Positions 8,345 to 16,458 of a stretch of 64,000 nt of DNA are shown one piece after another. The notes beneath the pieces were generated by a model. That model made no database searches. It had not been told where the DNA came from and was given only the letters and a program-made list of their open reading frames with translations. Each line of letters opens with the position of its first letter. The first letter of the stretch is position 1. The stretch lies in assembly GCA_027485645.1 (NCBI GenBank), contig JAIXQR010000003.1, positions 372,001 to 436,000 of the forward strand, given 5' to 3'. A program made the translations under genes and the position numbers. Source of the DNA: a bacterium (GTDB taxonomy: Bacteria > Armatimonadota > Fimbriimonadia > Fimbriimonadales > Fimbriimonadaceae).

Positions 8345-9418
8345 TCAGCGGCTGGATCGAACTGGCGCTTTGCGATGGATTCGGTTCGCCATTTCCAAAA
8401 TCATCATCTCTAAAGTCTCGATTCGGGAGAAGGCAGGCAAGGCGCCTTTGAGCTTCGCATCCGTGTCCGCAAGGATCTGAAAACAGATTTCAATGCGCCC
8501 GAGTGACACGTTTTGCGCGGCGGACATGTAGGTGCGCTGGGTGTACGGTTTTTCGCGGCAGATGTTTGGCTTACTTGGGAACTGCGCGGCTAGGCTCTCC
8601 GAGGCGTTTGAGGGTTGAACCTGAGCTTCATGGCACACCCGGGCTTGGTAGAGCAGACGGACGGCGCGCAAGGTCTGCGGGAGGATGTTTCCAAAGATGG
8701 CCGCGTCCGCCTTGTCGGAGTTGGTCACCAGAATGCGCAATTGGCGTAACGCACTCGCGACATCGTTTTTCAGGATGCCATCCATCATGGAGAACACGTT
8801 CCATTCTCGTGCGGGGACGACGATTGCTCGGACATCGGACTCCTTAATTTGGGCTTCGTCGTTTGCGTAGAGGCACAACTTGTCGAGCTCTTCGGCCGCA
8901 CGGCTGAACCCGCCGCCGCACATTTCTAGCAACGTGTCCAGCGCGGGGCCACTGATCTGCTTGCCTTGTTTTGCTGCGAGCGCCTTTAGCTCGTCAACGG
9001 CTTTTTCTCCGCTCGCATTCGGGGCAAGCACGGCTCCGCCGGCGGCGACAACGAGCTTTTCCCAGTTCTTCCGCCGGGTCGCAAGGCGAGATTCGTCCCC
9101 GCTCGCATCATCGGCGACAAGAATGATCAGGGCGGTTGGAGGCAGGCCGTGGAGGGCGGTCGATTTCAGATCAGCGTCTCGGCGCAAAAGGTGGCGAACA
9201 ATCACCGTTCGCCGAACGGCCATGAAGGGCGCGGTTCCCGCGCTGGCGGCCCAAGTCGCTGGATCGGAGGTGTCGCCGTCCATCATCTCCGTTTCGAAGT
9301 CGTCCTTCGTAACTTCAGCGGCCATCAGCAAATCGGTGAGGGCATGGTCACGCAGCGTCGGCTCGTCGCCCGAAATCAGGACGAGGCTTTTAGCGGCGGC
9401 TTTTTTGACATCACTCAC
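8345..9418 (-). CDS. holA: DNA polymerase III delta subunit
   Basis: 357 residues with the HolA layout: an N-terminal AAA+-like domain beginning SLVLISGDEPTLRDHAL, with the degenerate nucleotide site typical of delta; a middle lid region (PALDTLLEMCGGGFSRAAEELDKLCLYAN); and a helical collar domain with NVFSMMDGILKNDVASALRQL. Delta opens the beta clamp within the clamp-loader complex at the replication fork. The start overlaps the stop of the transglutaminase gene by 4 bp (9415-9418), so it is translationally coupled at the end of the moxR-DUF58-TgpA operon. dnaX lies about 4.5 kb away on the other strand. Confidence 0.88.
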   Translation of the reverse strand: MSDVKKAAAKSLVLISGDEPTLRDHALTDLLMAAEVTKDDFETEMMDGDTSDPATWAASAGTAPFMAVRRTVIVRHLLRRDADLKSTALHGLPPTALIILVADDASGDESRLATRRKNWEKLVVAAGGAVLAPNASGEKAVDELKALAAKQGKQISGPALDTLLEMCGGGFSRAAEELDKLCLYANDEAQIKESDVRAIVVPAREWNVFSMMDGILKNDVASALRQLRILVTNSDKADAAIFGNILPQTLRAVRLLYQARVCHEAQVQPSNASESLAAQFPSKPNICREKPYTQRTYMSAAQNVSLGRIEICFQILADTDAKLKGALPAFSRIETLEMMILEMANRIHRKAPVRSSR

Positions 9419-11475
9419 GATTTTTGGTTGCGAAGGCTCGCCTTGAGCGTGGCGATTTGCTTGCGGAGCGTCTTTACCGTTTCGTCCGAGGGGTTCTCGG
9501 GGGCATACATTCCGATCGAAATCACCTCGGCCAGTCGACTGGCCTCTTCGGGGTTCGTCAGTTTATCTCCAAGTGATCGGACGTACTCGCCGAGGGTTTG
9601 GCTAACTCTGCGCCGCTGCTTGGTGCGTCGCTCAAGCATCTTTACAAACTCAACTGCCACGCGATCGATCTCTCGCCGTCGCACAACGACGCCCGAAGGT
9701 CGCAGCCGCACGTAGGCAACGGCGGCAACAACGATGACCCCTAGGAAGATCACCCCGCCATCAATCCAACGACGGAACTCGTCGGTTTGATAAAACGGAA
9801 CCGTCGAAGTTGCGGTGCCGCGCTCGCCGCCGGGAACCGCTTGGGCATCGCCGGTTGCATCGTAAACCACCCAGCCGTAGTCCTCAAACAGGATCTCGCA
9901 CCAGGCGTGGTAGTCCTTTTCCAGAACAAGTTGGCGGCTGGCGCCATCTTTGTTAAATGGATCGGGCAGGAAACCTTGAACGTATCGCGCCGGCAGGCCA
10001 GCTTCCCGGGCGAGCACGGTCATCGTAGTCGCGAAGAGGTCGCAGTACCCTTCTCGGCTTTCGAAAAGGAAGTGATCGACGGGGTCTGCGCCGGCTGGCA
10101 CGGCGGCGGCTTTAAGGTTATAGAAGCATTGCCCGCCAATCGCGATCCGTAGGCGATCGGCTTTCTCCCGGTCGTTCCTTGCACCCTTGATCGTTTTCGC
10201 CACGAAGTCTTTCACGCGCTTCGGAACGCGCGGTTTGCGGACTAGGGTGGTATCAGCGAACTCGGAGGCGAGGGAGACTTCGTAGCCAGCGTTTTCCGCT
10301 GGTTCGATAGCGCTGCCGGTGAAACTCGTTCGATTCGACTGAAGGTCCGCGTTGTAGGTGCCGTAGTTCGAAGGGCGCACTTCGTCGGTGTCTTTCCAAA
10401 CCACGACCTCGGCAGGCGTTGGAAGCGAGGTTGACGGGGTCAGTCGCGTGATGGTGAACGTGTAGCTCGATGGCTCCGCAATCCACTGCTGGGCTTGGTT
10501 ATAGGCACCGTTGTAGTCGCGGCCCCATCCTGAGCCGGTGTAGCCGTCGTAGATCGAAGATCGGAGATAGCCGTTGCCGCCGGTCGCGGAGTACTCAAAC
10601 AGTGGTCGGGCGGTCAGGCTCTCGTTCGGTCCGTTGCCGACTCGCAACTCGGCCACTTCCCGAATCGTGTTCCCCCGGCTGTTCTGCGGTACGGCAGCGG
10701 CCGGGACGTTCACTTTCACGTTCGAGGCGACCGTTTGGACGGTGGCTTGAATCACCGGTGCTCCGAGCAAGCTGAGGGCAACGATCACCAGAGCAGACAG
10801 CAAGGCCCATTCCGGACCGGCCATCCACTGCCAAGGACCCATACGCATCCGTTCATACAAGGCTTGGTCTTGTCGCACCGCCGATTGAACACGGCTCTTT
10901 TGTTCAGCACGGCCCGCGAAGCCCGACTCAATGACCAATCGCAGCATGTCTCGACCATGGGCGCGGGAGAACAGCGTTGCGAGGCAGAGCAGGAATCCGA
11001 AGAAGTTGAACGTGACGTCGCGGTAGGTGTCGTAAACCCCGACCAAGCCAAACAAGGCGATAGCCGGAATAGCCTGGAAAAGGAGCGTGCCATCGCGCCA
11101 GGTGACGAAACTGCCCAGGGTCAACATCCAGCCGAGCCAGCTCGCGGCGAGCAATGCGCGGGGGAATGGCTCGCCGGGGAGGAGGCTGTTCAGACTCTGC
11201 GACTGGGTGACCGCAACGAGGCCGAGGACGGCATACAGAAAACCGTCGGCCTTGATGAGCCAAGAATCACCCAACAATCGCCGAACGAAGAAGCTGAAAA
11301 CGGTCCCAACGGCGATGAGCCGCACGAAGAACATGCCGACCTCAGGCTGGTTGATGCCCATGCCGGCGGAGTAGGCGGCGAGCATGCTGCCGACCGTCAT
11401 CAGCAGGTAGTCCAGCGTGTTGATCTTGCTTCGATCGCGTGGTTCGGTCGAGGCACGCAGGTTCAAATTAAGCAT
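9415..11475 (-). CDS. TgpA-like transmembrane transglutaminase-like protein
   Basis: 686 residues. Several membrane helices fill the first ~240 residues. A transglutaminase-like core follows with Cys in SREGYCDLFATTM (about residue 470), His in KDYHAWCEI (about 515) and Asp in VVYDATGD (about 530), an apparently intact papain-like triad. One more membrane segment near 567-588 leads to a cytoplasmic DUF4129-like tail. The DUF3488-transglutaminase-DUF4129 architecture with MoxR and DUF58 neighbours is conserved in many phyla. The probable role is envelope peptide or protein processing, with the substrate unknown. It overlaps DUF58 by 8 bp and holA by 4 bp. Confidence 0.82.
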   Translation of the reverse strand: MLNLNLRASTEPRDRSKINTLDYLLMTVGSMLAAYSAGMGINQPEVGMFFVRLIAVGTVFSFFVRRLLGDSWLIKADGFLYAVLGLVAVTQSQSLNSLLPGEPFPRALLAASWLGWMLTLGSFVTWRDGTLLFQAIPAIALFGLVGVYDTYRDVTFNFFGFLLCLATLFSRAHGRDMLRLVIESGFAGRAEQKSRVQSAVRQDQALYERMRMGPWQWMAGPEWALLSALVIVALSLLGAPVIQATVQTVASNVKVNVPAAAVPQNSRGNTIREVAELRVGNGPNESLTARPLFEYSATGGNGYLRSSIYDGYTGSGWGRDYNGAYNQAQQWIAEPSSYTFTITRLTPSTSLPTPAEVVVWKDTDEVRPSNYGTYNADLQSNRTSFTGSAIEPAENAGYEVSLASEFADTTLVRKPRVPKRVKDFVAKTIKGARNDREKADRLRIAIGGQCFYNLKAAAVPAGADPVDHFLFESREGYCDLFATTMTVLAREAGLPARYVQGFLPDPFNKDGASRQLVLEKDYHAWCEILFEDYGWVVYDATGDAQAVPGGERGTATSTVPFYQTDEFRRWIDGGVIFLGVIVVAAVAYVRLRPSGVVVRRREIDRVAVEFVKMLERRTKQRRRVSQTLGEYVRSLGDKLTNPEEASRLAEVISIGMYAPENPSDETVKTLRKQIATLKASLRNQKS

Positions 11476-12664
11476 AGTCGCCTCCGTCGGTTGGCATCAC
11501 AAATGGGCTTGCTCCACCGGCTCGGAGTCCCGCGATAAAGTCTGGGTCCGTCGCGCTGACGCCGGTGAACTTCGGATCAAAGAACTTCGCGTCGTAAAGG
11601 AGAGGAACGATAGTCGTTCCGCGCACCGCAAGTCGCGGCAAGAGTCCCGCAAGGTTCGGGTCTGCCACCGAGAGCAGCACAAAGACCACCGAGCCAGGCG
11701 GCAACTGCCCTTCGGTTCGGGCTAGTTCCTCGGTAACGGTCGCTCCCGAGTCGTCGGCAATCACGGCGAGAACTTCGCTGATCTCACGAATCCGTTCGGT
11801 GGGCAGCAGGTGACTTGCGGCGTTGTCGAGACCGGGCAGTTCAACTCGAGCGCCTTGTTGGATGAACATATCCGCAAGGAAAAGGACATGCCCGCACATC
11901 ATGTCAAGCGAGCCGATCGAATCGCTTGCGAGATCGGTGCCCCTTGTTCTTTGGAATAGGAAGGCGGCGGCGGCGTGAGTACCGGCTTCAAATTCTTTCA
12001 CCAGCAGGCGACCGGTTCGGGCGGTGGAACGCCAGTGCACGTGCCGAAGCGAGTCGCCGTGGGAGTATTCGCGGATGCCACGAGGTTCAATTCCCGCGCC
12101 CCGGGTTTGGCCGCTTTCGGCTTCGCTGATGCCCCATCCGGCCGCGACGGGCAATTCGATTGAGACCGGAATCGGTCGCGGGACGATCGTGATCTCCGTC
12201 GTCTCGGTGTCGTAATCCTTCTTTTTGGTGACGAGGCCCAGGGCGTCCGTTCCGGACACGGTCAGCCCGCTCCAGCGGTACCGACCGCGTCGTAAAGCAC
12301 GGAATTGGTACTGGGTGACGATTGGTGTGTCGAAGGCCGGAGCCACCGGGAGGCTCGGGGTTAATGCCTGGACCCGCAAGCGACCAGGCAATTTGTCCAG
12401 AACGGAGATGAGCGGACGCCGAATTCTGCGTTCGCTCCAGATAGCAATTTCAATCGTGACCAGGTCGCCGATGCGAACCGAGCTCGGCGCGATTCGCTCA
12501 AACCGAAGTCCTCGCACCGCCAGCCAAGCCTGCAAGTTACTGCCGCCGATGGTTGCAAACAACGCCGTTCCCATGTAGAAGAGCGACGGCGCTTGAATAA
12601 GCACCGCCACGACCGCAAGGAAAATGGAAGCCAGCGTGAGCGAGAATCCGGCGACGTTTCGCAT
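11468..12664 (-). CDS. DUF58 domain protein of the MoxR operon
   Basis: 398 residues. Two N-terminal membrane segments (about 5-45) precede a beta-rich region, then the DUF58 signature IEPRGIREYSHGDSLRHVHW with RTGRLLVKEFE. The C-terminal part is vWA-like. DUF58 proteins always travel with MoxR ATPases and are thought to help assemble or activate membrane-associated complexes; their direct activity is not known. It sits 4 bp after moxR and overlaps the transglutaminase gene, so it is a middle gene in a tight operon. Confidence 0.85.
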   Translation of the reverse strand: MRNVAGFSLTLASIFLAVVAVLIQAPSLFYMGTALFATIGGSNLQAWLAVRGLRFERIAPSSVRIGDLVTIEIAIWSERRIRRPLISVLDKLPGRLRVQALTPSLPVAPAFDTPIVTQYQFRALRRGRYRWSGLTVSGTDALGLVTKKKDYDTETTEITIVPRPIPVSIELPVAAGWGISEAESGQTRGAGIEPRGIREYSHGDSLRHVHWRSTARTGRLLVKEFEAGTHAAAAFLFQRTRGTDLASDSIGSLDMMCGHVLFLADMFIQQGARVELPGLDNAASHLLPTERIREISEVLAVIADDSGATVTEELARTEGQLPPGSVVFVLLSVADPNLAGLLPRLAVRGTTIVPLLYDAKFFDPKFTGVSATDPDFIAGLRAGGASPFVMPTDGGDYA

Positions 12665-12668
12665 TGTT

Positions 12669-13619
12669 CTAGTTCACAGGAACCGGGGCAGGAACGCTGT
12701 CGAGCATCTTGATGATCGCCATTTCTGGAGTAATGCCCTGACTTCTGAGCTCGGCTCGAGCAATGACTCGGTGCGCCAGAACGGCAGGAGCAAGGGACTT
12801 CACGTGCTCGGGGCGGACCTGGGTTTCGCCGGCCATCGCGGCGGCGGCCTGAGCTGCTCGCATGAGGTGCAACGATCCGCGAGGGGAAGCTCCCATCAGG
12901 AGCTGGGTGCTTTCTCGGGTAGCTCGGACAACGTCCACGACGTACTCCTTCAGCTTTTCGTGCACGAAGACGGTTCGCACCGCCTCTTGCATCGCGATCA
13001 TCTCCTCTAGGCTGACCACGGGCACGATGTCGTCGACCGGGTGGTGTTTTTGCTGCGAGGACAGAACGGCGATTTCGCCGGCCTTATCGGGGTAGCCAAG
13101 CGAGAGTCGCGCGAAGAATCGGTCAAGCTGCGCTTCTGGAAGCGGATAGGTTCCGGTCATTTCCAGGTTGTTCTGCGTGGCAAGAACAAAGAACGGATTC
13201 GGCAACATTCGAGGCTCGCCATCAAGCGAAACCTGCCGCTCTTCCATCGCTTCGAGGAGCGAGCTTTGGGTCTTCGGGGTTGCGCGGTTGATTTCGTCGG
13301 CCAAGACGACGTTGCCAAAAATCGGGCCGGGGCGAAACTCGAACTCTGAAGTCTTTTGGTTGAAAATTGAGCTGCCCGTGACGTCGCTCGGCAGAAGGTC
13401 GGGCGTGAACTGCACACGCCGGAACTCGCCGCCGATGGCGCGCGAGAGTGCCTTTGCAAGGGTGGTCTTGCCGACGCCAGGAATGTCTTCGAGCAGCAAG
13501 TGCCCGCCGCACAACATGGTTAGAACCGAGCGCTCAACCGTTTCTCGTTTTCCGACAATTGCCGTCTCTACGGCCGCGACGATTTTGCTCGCTAAACGCG
13601 AAACTTCTGTGATCTCCAA
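12669..13619 (-). CDS. MoxR-family AAA+ ATPase
   Basis: 316 residues. Walker A GVGKTT at about 48-53, Walker B VVLADEINRA, then SSLLEAMEERQVSLDG, the characteristic MoxR segment, and an arginine-rich C-terminal lid (LMGASPRGSLHLMRAAQ). MoxR ATPases act as chaperones for metal insertion or complex assembly with DUF58/vWA partners. It begins with TTG at 13619, preceded by GGGAG at a usable distance. It is the first gene of the moxR-DUF58-TgpA-holA operon, divergent from the SRP RNA/dnaX operon across about 165 bp. Confidence 0.88.
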   Translation of the reverse strand: MEITEVSRLASKIVAAVETAIVGKRETVERSVLTMLCGGHLLLEDIPGVGKTTLAKALSRAIGGEFRRVQFTPDLLPSDVTGSSIFNQKTSEFEFRPGPIFGNVVLADEINRATPKTQSSLLEAMEERQVSLDGEPRMLPNPFFVLATQNNLEMTGTYPLPEAQLDRFFARLSLGYPDKAGEIAVLSSQQKHHPVDDIVPVVSLEEMIAMQEAVRTVFVHEKLKEYVVDVVRATRESTQLLMGASPRGSLHLMRAAQAAAAMAGETQVRPEHVKSLAPAVLAHRVIARAELRSQGITPEMAIIKMLDSVPAPVPVN

Positions 13620-13785
13620 ATTCTCGTTCTCCCTATCCCCGAGGTTCTACGACAAACCCGTGAGCATTATGCGGGAGGAAATTAAAATCTGGGCCAAGTA
13701 GTCGCATTCATGTTTCACTAGCGCTGCAAGGTGCAGAAGATAGGTATGAGTTCCCGGCAAAATGGCGGTTCGGGGTACCTTCTTT

Positions 13786-13885
13786 GAGCCGGGAACTGCG
13801 CGGCGGCAGGTTGGTGAACTCCGCCAGGATCGGAAGGTAGCAACGGTAAGTCGATTCTCCGTGCGACGCATTCTTCCCGGTACTC
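13786..13885 (+). ncRNA. ffs: Signal recognition particle RNA (small bacterial type)
   Basis: The core GCCAGGATCGGAAGGTAGCA followed by ACGGTAAG is the conserved domain IV of SRP RNA: symmetric loop, GGAA-type tetraloop and AGCA asymmetric loop. Flanking arms pair as a long hairpin: CCGGGAA (near 13790) with TTCCCGG (near 13873), and TGCG with CGCA further in. The total is about 100 nt, the small type without an Alu domain. It binds Ffh and targets membrane proteins. Ends are estimated from pairing; an upstream GTTCCCGGC (about 13750) could pair alternatively. It lies 30 bp upstream of dnaX, a recurrent bacterial arrangement. Confidence 0.88.
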
Positions 13886-13915
13886 TCGCGTTAGCCCTTC
13901 GGTCAGGTTCTTCCA

Positions 13916-15523
13916 TTGAGCACGGTTTCCCTCTACCGCAAATACCGCAGCCAGACCTTCAATGATCTGATTGGGCAAGATCACGTGATCCGCACGCTCC
14001 AGAACGGAATTACCTCGGGCCGAATCTCACACGCTTACCTTTTCACGGGCCCACGTGGGACCGGAAAGACATCTACTGCGCGATTGCTGGCGAAAGCCCT
14101 TTGTGCGACCGACGGGCCGACTCCAAATCCAAGCGACGACGATCCGATTTGCAAGAGCATCGCCGAAGGATCTTGCGTTGACGTTGTTGAGCTAGACGCG
14201 GCATCGGAATCCGGCGTAGATTCGGTTCGCGAGAAGATCGTCGAGGTCGCGGAGTACCGACCAATGATCGCGCGGTACCGCATCTTCATCATTGACGAAG
14301 TCCACGACCTCAGTCGGTCGGCGTTTGATGCGCTGCTTAAGACCATCGAAGAGCCGCCGGCGCACCTCGTCTTCATCCTTGCCACCACCGAGTTCAACAA
14401 GGTGCCGCCGACGATTCGGTCGCGGTGCCAGAAATACGAGTTCCATCGCGCTTCGATGGCCGACCTCGTGTCGCGGCTTACGTACGTTTCGGAGCAAGAA
14501 GGAATCTCTATTGAGCCGGGTGCGGTCACCGCGATTGCGCGCATGGCCGACGGTGGTTACCGGGACGCCTTAACGCTGCTCGAGCAGGCGATTGTCGCTA
14601 CCAACGGGAAAATCACCCTGCAGGCGGTTTACGACCAGCTGGGATTGGTACCAGAGGAAAGTACAGACCGACTTCTGCTTTCCATCAAGGCGAATGATGT
14701 GGTCGGGGTGATCAAGCTCGTGGAAGAGATGACCCGCGCCGGGCGCGATCCTCGGGCGATTCTGGAGTCTGCCCTGTACCGGCTCTCCGATCTCACACGT
14801 GCGAGCTACCAAATCGACCGAGATCCGGACGCCACCCGGGAAGCGTCGATGCACGACGTGAGCGTACAGCTTGGGCGCGATTCGCTACTTTGGCTTCGGT
14901 CCTCGTTCGCCGAGGCGCATAAAGTAATCCGGGACATTTCTTTGCCGAGGTTGTGGCTGGAATCGGAATTGGTACGGCTTGCGCAGCATGCGGGCCAGGC
15001 ACCGGCGGCCGTAGCCGCGGCACCTGCGGTTGCTCCTGCACCGGCGCCTTCGGTTGCCAAACCGGCACCGAAGCCGGTTGAAACGGCTGCACCAGCCGCC
15101 GTGGCTCCTAGCCCCGAGCCGACGCCGGTTGTCGAACCGGAAGCCGCGCCCGCCGCTTCGGCTGATCTCAATTCTGCCGAGGGATTGCTTGCGGAGCTAT
15201 TACGGGTTCTCCCAGAAGTTGCTCACAAAAAGAAACTGAACGGCGTTTCGGCTATTGCGCTCGAAGATGGAAACCTCGTCCTGGAGCACCCGCGCAAGTT
15301 CGACGTGGACTGGTTTAAGGAGAATGCCAAGCGCGAAGGCTACATCAACGACCAGCTCACGAAGCTCGTTGGGACGCCGATGCGCGTGGAGTTTCGGGTT
15401 GGCAAGCGGAATCATAGCAGCCAAGATGTGAACTCAACGGTAGAATTGCCATACGAAGGGGACAAGTTGGCGCAACTCGTTCGCGAGACGTTCCAAACGG
15501 ACACCCCGGAGGCAAAACCGTAA
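13916..15523 (+). CDS. dnaX: DNA polymerase III gamma/tau subunit
   Basis: 535 residues, TTG start. Walker A GPRGTGKT (45-52), Walker B FIIDEVHDLS, sensor-1 region ATTEFNKVPPTIRSRCQ with the SRC arginine finger, then the collar domain, an Ala/Pro-rich linker (about 360-410) and a tau-like C-terminal domain. It is the ATPase motor of the clamp loader. The zinc module between Walker A and B is degenerate: the usual four-Cys pattern is reduced to C63, then a PSDDDPIC stretch. It is the first protein gene after the SRP RNA, and its stop TAA shares a base with the ybaB ATG. Confidence 0.92.
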   Translation: MSTVSLYRKYRSQTFNDLIGQDHVIRTLQNGITSGRISHAYLFTGPRGTGKTSTARLLAKALCATDGPTPNPSDDDPICKSIAEGSCVDVVELDAASESGVDSVREKIVEVAEYRPMIARYRIFIIDEVHDLSRSAFDALLKTIEEPPAHLVFILATTEFNKVPPTIRSRCQKYEFHRASMADLVSRLTYVSEQEGISIEPGAVTAIARMADGGYRDALTLLEQAIVATNGKITLQAVYDQLGLVPEESTDRLLLSIKANDVVGVIKLVEEMTRAGRDPRAILESALYRLSDLTRASYQIDRDPDATREASMHDVSVQLGRDSLLWLRSSFAEAHKVIRDISLPRLWLESELVRLAQHAGQAPAAVAAAPAVAPAPAPSVAKPAPKPVETAAPAAVAPSPEPTPVVEPEAAPAASADLNSAEGLLAELLRVLPEVAHKKKLNGVSAIALEDGNLVLEHPRKFDVDWFKENAKREGYINDQLTKLVGTPMRVEFRVGKRNHSSQDVNSTVELPYEGDKLAQLVRETFQTDTPEAKP

Positions 15524-15858
15524 TGAAACTGCCCAAGAATTTTGGCCCGCAGGGCTTTGGCGGCGTGATGAAGCAGATGCAAGACGCCATGGCTAAGGCT
15601 CAGACCCTTGAAGCCGAACTTGCCAACGAGCGAATCCCCGTCGATCGCGGCCCGGTCAAGGCGCTGTTTGATGGCACCGGCCAGCTGCTCACCATCAAGC
15701 TCGACCCCGCCGTCGTTGATCCAGAAGACGTTGAGGCGTTGGAAGACCTGATCGTTGGTGCGGTCCGAACCGGATTCGACATCGCCACGGAGCTTCGCAA
15801 CAACCGCGTTCAAGGCATCCTTCCAAACGTGCCTGATATTCCGGGACTTTCCGGCTAA
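15523..15858 (+). CDS. ybaB: YbaB/EbfC family nucleoid-associated protein
   Basis: 111 residues, the usual family length. It has the N-terminal coiled-coil helix (MKQMQDAMAKAQTLEAELAN) and the central strand pattern GPVKALFDGTGQLLTIKLDP. Dimeric YbaB/EbfC binds DNA as a tweezer. The start codon overlaps the dnaX stop (TAATG), and recR begins directly after its own stop. The dnaX-ybaB-recR order is one of the most conserved bacterial operons and links replication with recombination repair. Confidence 0.9.
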   Translation: MKLPKNFGPQGFGGVMKQMQDAMAKAQTLEAELANERIPVDRGPVKALFDGTGQLLTIKLDPAVVDPEDVEALEDLIVGAVRTGFDIATELRNNRVQGILPNVPDIPGLSG

Positions 15859-16455
15859 GTGCTGTTCCCTCGGCCCCTGGGCGATCTCATCGCAGAACTG
15901 GAGAAGCTTCCAGGGGTCGGACCTAAGTCCGCACAACGCCTTGCCTTTCATCTTCTGAAAGGTTCTGATGCCGACGCGCAGCGGCTCGCCGATTCTATTC
16001 GCGACGCCAAAGTCAAATTGCGCTTCTGCTTGAAGTGTCAAAACATTTCGGAGCAACCCGAGTGCGACATTTGCCGGGACGCCCGGCGAGATGGCTCCAT
16101 CATTTGCGTGGTTGCGGAAGCGCGCGACATCGCCGCCATTGAACGCATTAACGAGTTCAAAGGGCTCTATCACGTGCTCCATGGCCTCATGAACCCGATG
16201 GACGGCATTGGCCCGGAGCAGCTTCGCATTCGCGAACTCATCCAGCGTCTCCAAGACTCGGCCGTGCACGAATTGATCTTGGCGACGAATCCGACTATCG
16301 AAGGTGATGCGACCGCGCTTTATCTGGCGAGATTGCTTAAGCCCTCAGGTATCCGAGTGACCCGCCTTGCTCAAGGCATGGCAGTTGGTGGCGAGCTCGA
16401 CTACGCCGACGCCGCAACCTTGCTAAGTGCGCTCGAATATCGCCGCGAGATGTAG
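15859..16455 (+). CDS. recR: Recombination mediator RecR
   Basis: 198 residues, full length. N-terminal helix-hairpin-helix (LEKLPGVGPKSAQRLAFHLL), a four-cysteine zinc finger (CLKCQN...CDIC), then a Toprim domain (ICVVAEARDIAAIE) and the C-terminal Walker-B-like region. RecR with RecO/RecF loads RecA at gaps. GTG 15859 immediately follows the ybaB stop, so it is translationally coupled. It ends 3 bp from the convergent MFS gene with no visible terminator between them. Confidence 0.92.
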   Translation: MLFPRPLGDLIAELEKLPGVGPKSAQRLAFHLLKGSDADAQRLADSIRDAKVKLRFCLKCQNISEQPECDICRDARRDGSIICVVAEARDIAAIERINEFKGLYHVLHGLMNPMDGIGPEQLRIRELIQRLQDSAVHELILATNPTIEGDATALYLARLLKPSGIRVTRLAQGMAVGGELDYADAATLLSALEYRREM

Positions 16456-16458
16456 GCG

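Noticed and set aside
10735-11538. Plus-strand open frame (267 codons) opposite the transglutaminase membrane region
   Set aside because: It covers the membrane-helix part of a well supported gene; its E/Q/G-rich translation is a mirror of hydrophobic codons.
15412-16269. Long minus-strand open frame (285 codons) across ybaB/recR
   Set aside because: It lies antisense to two unmistakable genes with intact motifs; its translation has no recognisable family features. It is a codon-bias shadow.
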